This document shows, piece after piece, positions 28,473 to 37,482 of a DNA stretch of 64,000 nt. The stretch is from assembly GCA_022402445.1 (NCBI GenBank), contig JAKRSF010000008.1:496001-560000 (forward strand). Direction: 5' to 3'. The notes beneath the pieces are model-generated. The model had not been told where the DNA came from. It saw only the letters and a program-made list of their open reading frames with translations, and made no database searches. This DNA comes from Cyanobacteriota bacterium. GTDB taxonomy: Bacteria > Cyanobacteriota > Cyanobacteriia > CACIAM-69d. The translations under genes and the position numbers were made by a program. The stretch's first letter is position 1. Each line of letters opens with the position of its first letter.

Positions 28473-29295
28473 GGGAGCCGCCGCCCCCTTACCCATCCGC
28501 AATGCCCGCCGCCGCCTCGCCACGGGGGATTCGATCTTTTGGCGGGAGGTGGGGGATCAGCGCCCGCCCCTGGCCCTGCTCCACGGCAATTGGACCGATG
28601 GCAGCGAATGGGAAGCCCTGATGGCGGCCTATGGACCCTACGGCACCTGCATGGCTCCGGATCTGCTGGGCTTTGGGGAGTCGGAGGCGATCGCCCCCAA
28701 AGGCCTCACCATTGCTGCCCAGGTGGCCGCCCTCGATGAACTGTTCCGGATGCTCCGCTGGGACCAGGTGTGGCTGGTGGGCAATGGCATCGGGGCTTGG
28801 ACGGCCCTGACCTATGGGGTGACCCATCCCGATCGCGTGGGGGGCATCGTTGTGATGGATCCCGAGGGGCTGTCCCTACGGGGACCGGCGGCGAAACAAC
28901 AGCGGCGGCAGCTCCGGGCGGCGCGATCGCCCCTGGCCCTGGCGACCATCACTCTCCTCAAGCCCCTGATGGGTCGGCGGCCCTCGGTCCAGCGCACCCT
29001 GGCCCTGCGGCAGAATCTGCGGCAATTCCCCCAGACGGCCCAACTGCTCCTGCGATCCAGGCTGGCGCTGGCGGCGGAACTGCTCGATGAGCGGCTCCAG
29101 GGGGTGCCCTTTCCGGTGGTGCTACTGGAAGGGGAACAGCTCGATCCCATCACCAGTGCCCGGGGCGATGCCCTCACCCTGGCGGTGCCCCACTTGCGGC
29201 GGGAGCGGCTGCAAACGGGCGATCGCGCCTTCTGGCAAACGGAGGCCCCGGCGATCGCCGCCCAGCTTCACCAGATCGTGGCACCGACCCCGTAA
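28423..29295 (+). CDS. Alpha/beta-hydrolase-fold protein with Gly in place of the nucleophile
   Basis: This is a 290-residue alpha/beta-hydrolase-fold protein. The oxyanion-loop motif LLHGNW (about residues 52-57), the APDLLGFGES strand-loop and the elbow strand VWLVG are normal. However, the nucleophile elbow reads G-N-G-I-G (120-124), with Gly-122 where Ser, Cys or Asp is expected. At the usual position of the catalytic His there is no His in a recognisable context. The fold is intact and the frame uninterrupted, so it is probably a functional non-catalytic member, or one using another chemistry. The start at 28423, inside the nudix gene, is the best ATG. It is followed 20 bases later by larB on the same strand. 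A sequencing error at one codon (GGC for a Ser codon) cannot be excluded. Confidence 0.8.
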   Translation: MLDNSRTTSPDEQPLPKGAAAPLPIRNARRRLATGDSIFWREVGDQRPPLALLHGNWTDGSEWEALMAAYGPYGTCMAPDLLGFGESEAIAPKGLTIAAQVAALDELFRMLRWDQVWLVGNGIGAWTALTYGVTHPDRVGGIVVMDPEGLSLRGPAAKQQRRQLRAARSPLALATITLLKPLMGRRPSVQRTLALRQNLRQFPQTAQLLLRSRLALAAELLDERLQGVPFPVVLLEGEQLDPITSARGDALTLAVPHLRRERLQTGDRAFWQTEAPAIAAQLHQIVAPTP

Positions 29296-29315
29296 TTCAT
29301 CCCCAGAACAGGCCC

Positions 29316-30137
29316 ATGCTCGACGCCCTTGCCCTCCGCCAGCTTTTGGCCCGCGTCGCCGAGGGGCAGCTTTCCCCGGAGGTGGCCTTCGGGCAGCTCA
29401 AGGATCTGTCCTTTGGGCCGGTGGAGGATTTCGCCAAAATTGACTGGCATCGCCGCCTGCGGACGGGGTTCCCGGAGGTGATCTGGGGTCCGGGCAAAAC
29501 GCCGGAGCAAATTGCCCAGATCGCTGCCGCCATGCGCGATCGCGCCCCGGTGGTCATGGCAACGCGCATCGAACCCGCGATCGCGGCCACCTTAATCCGC
29601 CTCATGCCCGACTTTTACTACTACGACCGGGCGCGCATCTGTGCCATCCAGGCCCCGGAAGCCCTGCGTCAAGCCCCCCATCCGGGCACCATCGGCATCC
29701 TGTCCGCCGGGACCGCTGATCTACCCGTGGCGGAGGAGGCCGCCGTCACCGCTGAACTGATGGGCTTTCGGGTTGATCGCCTCTGGGATGTGGGGGTGGC
29801 GGGGATCCATCGGCTCCTGGCCCACCGCGATCGCCTCAATGCGGCCCATGTGCTCATCGTTGTGGCGGGCATGGAGGGGGCGTTGCCCAGCGTCGTCGCC
29901 GGTCTTGTGGCCAGCCCCGTGATCGCCGTCCCCACCAGCATCGGCTACGGAGCCCACCTGGACGGCCTCACGCCCCTGCTAGCCATGCTCACCTCCTGCG
30001 CCACGGGCATCGGCGTCGTCAATATTGACAATGGCTTCGGGGCCGCCATGCTCGCGGGGCAAATCCTGCGATCGGGCCAGCGCCTCGCCGATCAACTGCG
30101 ATCGTCTTCCACTGCTCCAGACCCCCAAACCCCGTAG
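29316..30137 (+). CDS. larB: Nickel-pincer cofactor biosynthesis protein LarB
   Basis: This is a 273-residue LarB. The C-terminal half is PurE-like, with GILSAGTADLPVAEEA, VAGMEGALPSVVAGL and VPTSIGYGAHLDGLTPLL, all family hallmarks. The N-terminal half contains the conserved PEVIWGPGKTPEQIA. LarB carboxylates and hydrolyses nicotinic acid adenine dinucleotide in the first step of nickel-pincer (lactate racemase) cofactor synthesis. LarC and LarE are not in the window. It is last in the prxQ-nudix-hydrolase-larB run. Its stop codon TAG (30135-30137) is part of the CCGTAGGGG end of the repeat copy B, so its last residues (DPQTP) may be set by that insertion. Confidence 0.93.
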   Translation: MLDALALRQLLARVAEGQLSPEVAFGQLKDLSFGPVEDFAKIDWHRRLRTGFPEVIWGPGKTPEQIAQIAAAMRDRAPVVMATRIEPAIAATLIRLMPDFYYYDRARICAIQAPEALRQAPHPGTIGILSAGTADLPVAEEAAVTAELMGFRVDRLWDVGVAGIHRLLAHRDRLNAAHVLIVVAGMEGALPSVVAGLVASPVIAVPTSIGYGAHLDGLTPLLAMLTSCATGIGVVNIDNGFGAAMLAGQILRSGQRLADQLRSSSTAPDPQTP

Positions 30138-30308
30138 GGGCGAGGTTTCCCCGCCCAGCCCCACCGGCCAACCCCACCGGCCAATCCCTGGTCCAAGGTT
30201 TTTGCGGCGATCGCGCGGGCTCTGATTTCGGGCATGGGTTGGAAATTCGGGTGGGGTGCGGGTTGGAGATTCGGGTGGGGTGCGGGTTGGGAAACCCAAC
30301 CCCTACGA
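30132..30308. repeat. CCGTAGGGG-family element, copy B (inverted, supplies two stop codons)
   Basis: It opens CCGTAGGGGCGAGGTTTCCC at 30132 and closes GTTGGGAAACCCAACCCCTA, ending about 30308. Relative to copies A, C, D and E it is in reverse orientation. The TAG at 30135-30137 is the stop of larB. The CTA at 30303-30305 is the TAG stop of the convergent cyclase gene. Inside, about 30237-30291, a 24-base unit (GGGTTGGAAATTCGGGTGGG and on) is repeated in tandem two and a half times. Confidence 0.85.
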
Positions 30309-32462
30309 CGGATGGTTTTGGTAGGGGGGTAGCGGTTCTGCCCCGTCCGGCGGCGCGATCGCGGGGGGCGGCGGCTCCAGTTCCCCATCCCCTTGGAAGC
30401 TAGCGGCCGATGCAGCCCCCGCCGTAGGCACCTCCACCCGGTAGGCCATGACCCGATTATTTTTGCCCTTGAGCCCCAGCTCTCCCCAGGGGTGGGCCAC
30501 CACCTGCCCCTCGATGGCGCGATAGGTCGGCTCGCCAATGATGATGCGGCAGTCGCCCATTTGATGCTCCTTGCGGCAGCTTTCGAGGCGCGAGGCGGTG
30601 TTCACGCTGTCGCCGATGATGCCGTATTCCAGGCGATCTTTGCCCCCCAAACTGCCAATAATGACCTCGCCGGTGAAGATGCCGATGCGCATTTGAATCA
30701 TGCGCTTATTTTGCCGCTGCCATGCTTGGTTGAGGTGGTCGAGTCCGGTGGCGATCGCGAGGGCGCAGCGCACCGCATTCTGGGCATCCTGGGCGATCGC
30801 GTCGGGGTCAGTGCGGGGAACCGGCACCCCAAACACCGCCATCATGCCATCCCCCATAAATTTGTTGACGATGCCCCCATGCTCCCCCACGCGATCGCTC
30901 AACATACCGAGGTATTCATTGAGCCATTCAAATAGCTCTTCGGGGCTGAGCTGTTCGGAAATGGTGCTGAAGTTGCGAATGTCGGAAAACAGCAGGGTCA
31001 CCGTTGCCTTGCGCCCCGCCAAACGGCCCGAGGTGACCAATTCTTCCCGCCGCTCCCACAGGGCCGCCGCGATCGCGGGGGAGGTGCTTTGGCCCAGGAG
31101 GGTCATGATCATTTTTTTCTGTTGACTGGCCTGGTAGCCGCGATGGGCCACGAGGATTCCCCCCGCCAGGGTGGCCGCCAGGGTCGGCGTCACCAGGGGC
31201 ACCGATCCACCGCCCAGGGCAGCCCCATAGGCCACGCCGCCGATCGCCAACGCCACACCGCCGGTCACCAGGGCCAGGTAGCGGGGGGTCTTGATCGCCC
31301 ATACCAAAAAACCGGTGCCGCTGGCGAGGGCAACGATCCAGAGGATTTCGATCGCATCGGACCAGTACCAGGGCAAGGGCCGCTTCCCCTCGACCACATC
31401 AAGGATTTGGCTGACGGCCTGGGCATGGACAAAGACGCCCGGTGTGCGGAAGGCTTCCTGTTTACCGGAACTGTAGGGGGTTTCAAATAAATCCCGCGCG
31501 CTCTCGGCGACGGTGCCCACCAGGACGATGCGATCGCGGATATGCTCCGGTGGGATTTTGCCCGCCAACAGGGCCGTGAGGCTGTAGGTGCGGGCCACCT
31601 GATCATCCCAGGTGCGGTAGTCCAGAAGGATTTGCTGGCCGCCGCTGTCGAGGTTGCGATAGAGGCCGCTGGAGCGATCGAGGGGCCGGAAGGTGGATGG
31701 CCCAAAGCGCATCCAGTAGGGATTGTCCGGATCCGCTTCTGGGGTGGGGCCGCCGGGGCGCTGGGCAAAATATTGCACCGCCAGCCGCAGGGGCAGGGAG
31801 AAGAAAAATTCGCCGCTGGGGGTGTCGGCCATCAGCAGGGTGCGGCGCACGACGCCATCGGAGTCGAGGGGGATGTCGTTGAGGCCGATGCGATCGACGG
31901 GGGGATGGTCGCCGTAGGCCAGGTAGGCGGGCACTCCGGCGATTTTGCGGATGGTGATGATGTTGGGGGCGCGGATGGCGATCGCCAGGTCATTAAACCC
32001 CGGTTCGTGGCGCACATCGCGGTAGAGATCCAGGCCGATCGCGGCGGGGCGGTGCCGTTGCAGTTGGGTGATGGCTTCGGCGAGAGTGCGATCGGAGATG
32101 GGCCAGCGCTGCTGGGTTTGGATGTCTTCGTCGGTGATGCCGATGACCAGGAGGCGTTCATCGGGGCTGGGGCCGCGATCGCCGCGCAGTTGCACCAACT
32201 GGTCCTGGAGGGTGAGTTCAAAGCCGTCGAGGAGGCCCCCTTCGCGCATGGCCAGCACCGCCGCGATCGCCGTAGCCGTCAGGGCGATCGCCCGCCCAAG
32301 CCCCTGCTCATCGCGCAGATCCTGCCGCACCTGGCCCAGGAACTGGGTGAACCCTTGGGGGCGTCCCCCCGGCAGCAAGGACCGCTGGCCCCGTTTCTGG
32401 ATCCGCTTTTGGACCCATTCATAGAGTCGAATGCCGTAGGTGTGGATGCCGTGCATAGCCAT
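30303..32462 (-). CDS. CHASE2-domain class III adenylate cyclase
   Basis: This is a 719-residue protein from the ATG at 32462. An N-terminal membrane helix (AIALTATAIAAVLAM) is followed by a periplasmic CHASE2 sensor with the typical DEDIQTQQRWPISDRTLAEAI and IVLVGTVAESARDLFETPY blocks. Three further helices (about residues 390-455) precede a cytoplasmic class III cyclase domain (VTLLFSDIRNFSTISEQLSP to GDSVNTASRLESC). The metal-binding Asp pair and the Lys of NKFMGDG together with GIIGDSVN indicate ATP as substrate. It should make cAMP in response to an unknown signal. Its TAG stop is formed by the outer end of repeat copy B. Confidence 0.92.
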   Translation of the reverse strand: MAMHGIHTYGIRLYEWVQKRIQKRGQRSLLPGGRPQGFTQFLGQVRQDLRDEQGLGRAIALTATAIAAVLAMREGGLLDGFELTLQDQLVQLRGDRGPSPDERLLVIGITDEDIQTQQRWPISDRTLAEAITQLQRHRPAAIGLDLYRDVRHEPGFNDLAIAIRAPNIITIRKIAGVPAYLAYGDHPPVDRIGLNDIPLDSDGVVRRTLLMADTPSGEFFFSLPLRLAVQYFAQRPGGPTPEADPDNPYWMRFGPSTFRPLDRSSGLYRNLDSGGQQILLDYRTWDDQVARTYSLTALLAGKIPPEHIRDRIVLVGTVAESARDLFETPYSSGKQEAFRTPGVFVHAQAVSQILDVVEGKRPLPWYWSDAIEILWIVALASGTGFLVWAIKTPRYLALVTGGVALAIGGVAYGAALGGGSVPLVTPTLAATLAGGILVAHRGYQASQQKKMIMTLLGQSTSPAIAAALWERREELVTSGRLAGRKATVTLLFSDIRNFSTISEQLSPEELFEWLNEYLGMLSDRVGEHGGIVNKFMGDGMMAVFGVPVPRTDPDAIAQDAQNAVRCALAIATGLDHLNQAWQRQNKRMIQMRIGIFTGEVIIGSLGGKDRLEYGIIGDSVNTASRLESCRKEHQMGDCRIIIGEPTYRAIEGQVVAHPWGELGLKGKNNRVMAYRVEVPTAGAASAASFQGDGELEPPPPAIAPPDGAEPLPPYQNHPS

Positions 32463-32669
32463 AGCTGCGGTGACCCGTTCCAGCGGGCCGCTCCCCCTGT
32501 GGTTCAGTGGGGCCAGGGTTGAGGGGTGGCGTACGCCGGACGCCCCTGCCCCCCTGACCATCATTCCCCTCTACGCCACGGGGGCGATCAAACCCGTAGC
32601 CGTGGGGCCACATTCCTTGATCCGGATCCGGATCCGTAGATCCATTCCCCCATGCGCGATCGCAATCGC

Positions 32670-33638
32670 CTAGGGCCGCAACAGCCACTGGATCAACGCG
32701 ATCGCCAAGTAGATGCCCAGCACAATCCCCGCCACCCACAGCAGCGTTCCCAGCCGCGATCGGGCGATCGGCGGATCCTCCACCGGAGCCGTCGTCGCCC
32801 GCCGCATCAAACTGCGCTCCAGGAACGCCCGCCCCAGATCCCCCTGCTCATAGGCCAGCCACAGGGGCGCATCCGTCCCCACCAGCAAACCACCCTGGCC
32901 CACCCCCACGGTCCCCAACTGCCCCAGGGGCACCGCAAAAATCCTCTGGATCCTGCGCCCCAGCAGCGGCACCGCCAAACACACCAGGCGATCGCTCGTC
33001 AGCAGCAGCACCGATCGCCGCCCCCCGGCCCGCACCCCCACCAAATCCAGCAAACTTTCCTGGGGCTCTAGGAAATAGACCAAAAACGCCGACAGCTTAG
33101 CGATTCCCGCCCCATAGCTCCGGCCCAACTGCCTCGTCTCGCGGATCCACCGTTCATACTGCTGCTCCGGCTGATCCCCACTGCCCCACGGATCCCCCTC
33201 CACCGCCGGTGCCGCCAGCGATCGCCCCCCATTCTCCGTCGCCACCCCCGGAGCCACCCCCGGCACCGACACCGCAGTCACCACCGGCCCATAGGCCAAA
33301 GGCTGCATCGTCACCAACGGCGGCAGCGGCGGCGCACCCCCCTCCGCCAGCGTCAGCCACTCCGTCCAGGCGGGCTGCCCCACCCCCACCTGCCAGCCCG
33401 ACACCTGCACCCCCCGCAGGCCCCGCACCTTTAGGATCGCCATCCCCTTCCGCACAAACGTCATCAGCGCCTCGCGATCGGGCGCACGGCTCCCCAGCAG
33501 CCGCAGCACCAGCACCCCCCCTTCCGCCAGCACCGCATCCACCGAAATCCCCGCCGTCGCTAGCTTTCGGTTCATCAGCGTCGTGATCGCCTCAACGTTG
33601 CCCTGACGGGCCAAGAGCAGCAGATCAGTTTGGGACAT
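32670..33638 (-). CDS. Cyanobacterial conserved protein with C-terminal membrane anchor
   Basis: This is a 322-residue protein. Residues 1-100 (ARQGNVEAITTLMNRKLATAGI, then LMTFVRKGMAILKVRGLRGVQV) match an N-terminal module seen in many cyanobacterial proteins of unknown function. A Pro/Gly-rich linker follows. Residues about 190-285 look like a PH-type beta domain (VLLLTSDRLVCLAVPLLGRRIQRIF). One C-terminal helix (LLWVAGIVLGIYLAIALIQWLL) anchors the protein, with only three residues beyond it, as in tail-anchored proteins. No enzymatic motif is visible. It is transcribed on the same strand as the cyclase, upstream of it by 207 bases. Confidence 0.75.
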   Translation of the reverse strand: MSQTDLLLLARQGNVEAITTLMNRKLATAGISVDAVLAEGGVLVLRLLGSRAPDREALMTFVRKGMAILKVRGLRGVQVSGWQVGVGQPAWTEWLTLAEGGAPPLPPLVTMQPLAYGPVVTAVSVPGVAPGVATENGGRSLAAPAVEGDPWGSGDQPEQQYERWIRETRQLGRSYGAGIAKLSAFLVYFLEPQESLLDLVGVRAGGRRSVLLLTSDRLVCLAVPLLGRRIQRIFAVPLGQLGTVGVGQGGLLVGTDAPLWLAYEQGDLGRAFLERSLMRRATTAPVEDPPIARSRLGTLLWVAGIVLGIYLAIALIQWLLRP

Positions 33639-33750
33639 AGGATTGGGACATGGGACTGGGACATAGAAACCTTAGGGCAGGTGAAGTCGGGGAGATCCAG
33701 GGCGCACAGACCACCACCGCCCCCGGCGATCGCCCCACCCCAGCACCGCC

Positions 33751-34134
33751 CTAGGGCACCACCAGCACCGGACAGGGGGACAGCTCAATGGTGCGGTGGC
33801 TCGTGCTTTCCGTCGCCCCATCCGCCGCCAGCCCCGTACCCCGGCAGCCCATCACGATCAAATCCGCATTGATTTCGTCGGCCACATCACAGATGGTGAA
33901 CGATGCCTTTCCTTCTCGGGTCAGGGTTTCCGCCTCGATGCCGCGATCGGCAAACATCGCCCGCACCCCCGACAGCAGTTCCGCCACCACCGCCTCGTCA
34001 TATTCCCCATCCGGCTGCACCACCGACAGCAGCACCAGACGGCTTTTGTGGAACTTCACTAGCTCCACCACCAGGTCAGCCGCCTCCCGAGACTCGGGGG
34101 ACGGGTCAATCGGAAAGAGGACTGTTTTGAACAT
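33751..34134 (-). CDS. Universal stress protein, UspA family
   Basis: This is a 127-residue single UspA domain. It opens [20 protein letters not shown], and the C-terminal [26 protein letters not shown] carries the ATP-binding G-2X-G-9X-G-like motif. It ends SPCPVLVVP, as is usual. It belongs to the nucleotide-binding Usp type, a cytosolic stress and energy-state protein of unclear mechanism. The ATG at 34134 starts directly before the first beta strand; the frame extends upstream without a family match. It is divergent from pgk across only 71 bases, so the two promoters must overlap or abut. Confidence 0.93.
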   Translation of the reverse strand: MFKTVLFPIDPSPESREAADLVVELVKFHKSRLVLLSVVQPDGEYDEAVVAELLSGVRAMFADRGIEAETLTREGKASFTICDVADEINADLIVMGCRGTGLAADGATESTSHRTIELSPCPVLVVP

Positions 34135-34205
34135 TTTTTTATGACCGGAGAACGCCTTTAGGGGAGAATAGGGGCCACGAGACGCATTTTCGGAGGCTTC
34201 TTTCT

Positions 34206-35411
34206 GTGTCCAAAAAAACTGTAGCAAATTTGTCGCAGTCAGACGTGGCGGGCAAGCGGGTTTTCGTCCGCGTTGATTTTAATGTGCCCCTCGATGACAG
34301 TGGCAAAATTACAGACGACACGCGCATTCGGGCTGCACTACCGACCATTCAAGACCTGACGGGGAAAGGGGCTAAGGTGATCCTGGCGAGCCACTTCGGT
34401 CGCCCCAAGGGGAAGGTGGTGGATTCGATGCGTCTCACGCCGGTGGCGGCGCGTCTGTCGGAGTTGCTGGGGCAGCCGGTGGTGAAGACGGACGACTGCA
34501 TTGGTGAGGATGCGGCGGCGAAGGTGGCGGCCATGGCCGATGGCGATGTGCTGCTGCTGGAGAATGTGCGCTTCCACGCGGGTGAGGAGGGCAATGATCC
34601 GGAGTTTGCTAAGCAGTTGGCGAGCAATGCGGATCTCTATGTCAATGATGCTTTCGGGACGGCCCACCGCGCCCATGCGTCCACGGAGGGGGTGACAAAG
34701 TTCCTGAGCCCTTGCGTGGCGGGTTATCTCATCGAGAAGGAGTTGCAGTTCCTCCAGGCGGCGATCGATAATCCCCAGCGGCCTTTGGCGGCGATCGTGG
34801 GTGGCTCGAAGGTGTCCAGCAAGATCGGCGTGATCGAAACGCTGCTCGATAAGGTGGACAAGCTGTTCATCGGCGGGGGCATGATCTTCACGTTCTATAA
34901 GGCGCGCGGCCTGAATGTGGGTAAGTCCCTGGTGGAGGAGGACAAGCTGGAACTGGCGAAGGCGCTAGAGGCGAAGGCGAAGGAAAAGGGCGTGGATTTC
35001 CTACTGCCGACGGATGTGGTGCTGGCGGACAATTTTGCGCCGGATGCCAATAGCCAAACGGTGGCGGTGGAGGCGATTCCCGATGGCTGGATGGGCCTTG
35101 ATATTGGTCCCGATTCGGTGAAAACGTTCCAGGCGGCGCTGGAAACCTGCAAGAGCGTGATCTGGAATGGCCCCATGGGGGTGTTCGAGTTTGAGAAGTT
35201 CGCGGCGGGGACTGAGGGTATTGCCCGCACCCTGGCGACGTTGACGCCCCAGGGGGTGACGACGATCATCGGCGGGGGCGATTCGGTGGCGGCGGTTGAG
35301 CAGGTGGGGGTGGCGGATCAGATGAGCCACATCTCGACCGGCGGCGGCGCGAGCCTGGAGCTGCTGGAAGGGAAGGTGCTGCCTGGGATTGCGGCGCTGG
35401 ATGAGGCGTAG
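34206..35411 (+). CDS. pgk: Phosphoglycerate kinase
   Basis: This is a 401-residue enzyme of normal length. It starts [30 protein letters not shown], with the substrate-binding [29 protein letters not shown], the hinge [11 protein letters not shown] and the ATP site GPMGVFE, with GGGDSVAA near the end, are all present. It interconverts 1,3-bisphosphoglycerate and 3-phosphoglycerate in the Calvin cycle and glycolysis. The start codon is GTG, with GGAGGCTT about eight bases upstream. A strong intrinsic terminator follows 90 bases after the stop, so it is monocistronic. Confidence 0.98.
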   Translation: MSKKTVANLSQSDVAGKRVFVRVDFNVPLDDSGKITDDTRIRAALPTIQDLTGKGAKVILASHFGRPKGKVVDSMRLTPVAARLSELLGQPVVKTDDCIGEDAAAKVAAMADGDVLLLENVRFHAGEEGNDPEFAKQLASNADLYVNDAFGTAHRAHASTEGVTKFLSPCVAGYLIEKELQFLQAAIDNPQRPLAAIVGGSKVSSKIGVIETLLDKVDKLFIGGGMIFTFYKARGLNVGKSLVEEDKLELAKALEAKAKEKGVDFLLPTDVVLADNFAPDANSQTVAVEAIPDGWMGLDIGPDSVKTFQAALETCKSVIWNGPMGVFEFEKFAAGTEGIARTLATLTPQGVTTIIGGGDSVAAVEQVGVADQMSHISTGGGASLELLEGKVLPGIAALDEA

Positions 35412-35501
35412 GACTTGTTGGTTCTTCAGTTCTCCTAGTTGAGTGGCTGGGTGGTGCGATCGCGGGGCGGTCCGCTACCCAGTTTCAAGATTCGAGACGG
35501 G

Positions 35502-35537
35502 GCCGATCGCGCCCGTCCGCGATCGGCTTTGTTTTTT
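35502..35537 (+). terminator. Intrinsic terminator of pgk with HIP1-like arms
   Basis: GCCGATCGCG (35502-35511), six-base loop, CGCGATCGGC (35518-35527), then TTTGTTTTTT. This is a perfect ten-base-pair stem. Each arm contains a GATCGC or GCGATC core, as in the bicA terminator. Confidence 0.9.
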
Positions 35538-35975
35538 GGGAGGTGAAGTGCGGGGAGGTGCGATCGTCAGACACGACAGCACGAACTTTTAAAAACATAT
35601 TTCTGTGAAGACAAAATCAAGATCTCAAGTGGATTAAGGTTTCTCCAAAACACCTAAACCGAGTTGAGAGTGACTTCTGCCATTCATACAAGCCAAGGTT
35701 GAATTCCAAAGCTCCACCACTGTTTTAAGCATCGACACGAGAGAGACCGGCCTCACCTCTGGCAACGACCAGTGCATTGCCGCAATGGTGGCCGCGCAAC
35801 GGTTTGACACAGACCGAAGTCAACTGCGATCGCCCCAGACGCCCCCCAACCGCCCATTCGCCCACAGCCCCCCGCGATCGCGCCCCCCAGAACCGCCCTC
35901 TAGAGCCGTCAGCCCTTTGCCCTAGAATGGGCAATACCGCAAAACCTAATCAAGACCGTCGGGAAGGAGAACACT
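35538..35975. other. Spacer between pgk terminator and hemL, with AT-rich patch
   Basis: No gene is supported. Bases 35575-35735 have clearly lower GC than the rest of the window and no HIP1 octamer. They could hold the hemL promoter, a small RNA or an old insertion; no known RNA motif was recognised. A short minus-strand open frame (35725-35934) is not convincing. GGAAGGAG at about 35961 is the hemL ribosome binding site. Confidence 0.4.
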
Positions 35976-37274
35976 GTGGTCGCCACCCCCCTTAAAACGA
36001 GTAAATCAGAAGAAATTTTTAGCGCCGCCCAAAAGCTCATGCCCGGTGGCGTCAACTCCCCCGTGCGCGCGTTCAAATCCGTGGGCGGCCAGCCGATCGT
36101 CTTCGATCGCGTCAAGGGTGCCTACATCTGGGACGTGGATGAGAACCAATATATTGACTACGTGGGCACCTGGGGACCGGCCATCTGTGGCCACGCCCAC
36201 CCGGAAGTGCTCGAATCGCTGAAGGTCACCCTCGAAAAGGGCACTAGCTTCGGAGCCCCCTGCGCCCTGGAAAACGTGCTGGCGCAAATGGTGATCGATG
36301 CGGTGCCCAGTATCGAGATGGTGCGCTTCGTCAACTCCGGTACGGAGGCTTGCCTGTCGGTGCAGCGGCTGGCGCGGGCCTTCACGGGGCGCGAAAAGCT
36401 GGTGAAATTTGAAGGGTGCTACCACGGCCACGGGGATATGTTCCTGGTGAAGGCCGGTTCGGGGGTGGCGACCCTGGGCCTGCCGGACTCGCCCGGAGTG
36501 CCGAAGGCGGTGACGGCGGCGACCCTGACGGTGCCCTATAACGATCTTGAAGCCGTTAAGGCCCTGTTTGCGGAATATCCCGACGATATTGCGGCGGTGA
36601 TTCTGGAGCCGGTGGTGGGCAATTCGGGCTTTATTGCGCCGGAACCGGGCTTTTTGGCGGGCCTGCGGGAAATTACGCGGGAGGCGGGGACGCTGCTGAT
36701 TTTTGATGAGGTGATGACGGGTTTCCGCATTGCCTACGGCGGTGCCCAGGAAAAGTTTGGCATTACGCCGGATTTGACGACCCTCGGGAAGGTGATCGGC
36801 GGTGGGCTGCCGGTGGGGGCCTATGGCGGTCGTCGGGATGTGATGGAAATGGTGGCTCCGGCGGGGCCGATGTACCAGGCCGGTACCCTATCTGGAAATC
36901 CGTTGGCGATGGCGGCGGGCATTAAAACCCTGGAGATTTTGGGCCGGGAGGGATCCTATGAGTATCTCGATCGCGTGACCAAGCGGTTGGCGGAGGGGAT
37001 GCTCGCGATCGCGCAGGAGACGGGCCACGCGGCCTGCGGCGGCCAAATCAGCGGCATGTTCGGCTTTTTCTTCACGGCGGGGCCGGTGCGGAACTATGAC
37101 GACGCTAAACAGTCGGATTTGACCAAATTTGGCCGATTCCACCGGGGCATGTTGGAGCAGGGGATCTATCTCGCGCCGTCCCAGTTCGAGGCGGGCTTCA
37201 CGTCCCTGGCCCACACGGAGGAGGATATCGATCGCACGTTGGCGGCGGCCCGGACGGTGATGGCGGCCCTGTAA
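35976..37274 (+). CDS. hemL: Glutamate-1-semialdehyde 2,1-aminomutase
   Basis: This is a 432-residue class-III aminotransferase-fold enzyme. It opens [24 protein letters not shown], and the PLP lysine lies in [55 protein letters not shown] and [13 protein letters not shown] are diagnostic for GSA aminomutase. It makes 5-aminolevulinate, the last step of the C5 route to haem, chlorophyll and bilins. It starts at a GTG, with GGAAGGAG about eight bases upstream. hemE, which acts later in the same pathway, lies 6.5 kb away but is not in an operon with it. Confidence 0.98.
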   Translation: MVATPLKTSKSEEIFSAAQKLMPGGVNSPVRAFKSVGGQPIVFDRVKGAYIWDVDENQYIDYVGTWGPAICGHAHPEVLESLKVTLEKGTSFGAPCALENVLAQMVIDAVPSIEMVRFVNSGTEACLSVQRLARAFTGREKLVKFEGCYHGHGDMFLVKAGSGVATLGLPDSPGVPKAVTAATLTVPYNDLEAVKALFAEYPDDIAAVILEPVVGNSGFIAPEPGFLAGLREITREAGTLLIFDEVMTGFRIAYGGAQEKFGITPDLTTLGKVIGGGLPVGAYGGRRDVMEMVAPAGPMYQAGTLSGNPLAMAAGIKTLEILGREGSYEYLDRVTKRLAEGMLAIAQETGHAACGGQISGMFGFFFTAGPVRNYDDAKQSDLTKFGRFHRGMLEQGIYLAPSQFEAGFTSLAHTEEDIDRTLAAARTVMAAL

Positions 37275-37297
37275 TTTCGTTAATCCCGTCTCCGCCG

Positions 37298-37455
37298 CCG
37301 TAGGGGTTGGGTCTCCCAACCCGGCCCCACGCGATCGCCCAAAACCTGTTCATCCTTGGGGTCTTCCGCGATCGCGGGTCGGAACAGGTTGGGGTGGGCG
37401 GAACGGGGTTTAACGATGCTGGTGGGGGCTGGGCAGGGAAACCCTGCCCCTACGG
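37298..37455. repeat. CCGTAGGGG-family element, copy C
   Basis: The left end CCGTAGGGGTTGGGTCTCCC starts at 37298. The right end, GGGCAGGGAAACCCTGCCC followed by CTACGG, ends at 37455. It is 158 bp long. Both ends form hairpins (GGTTGGG/CCCAACC and GGGCAGGG/CCCTGCCC) and the outermost nine bases are inverted repeats. The core AAAACCTGTTCATCCTTGG matches copy D. It lies between hemL and a convergent membrane-protein gene. Confidence 0.88.
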
Positions 37456-37482
37456 GGTCTTGAGGAAAATTTTGGGGTGGGC

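Noticed and set aside
30132..30308. CRISPR array because of the tandem 24-base units
   Set aside because: No regular spacers, only two and a half units, no cas genes; the units belong to the dispersed element.
35725..35934. 69-codon minus-strand frame, considered as a transposase C-terminal relic
   Set aside because: Resemblance is limited to a few residues and could not be supported; no repeat ends or other transposase parts nearby.
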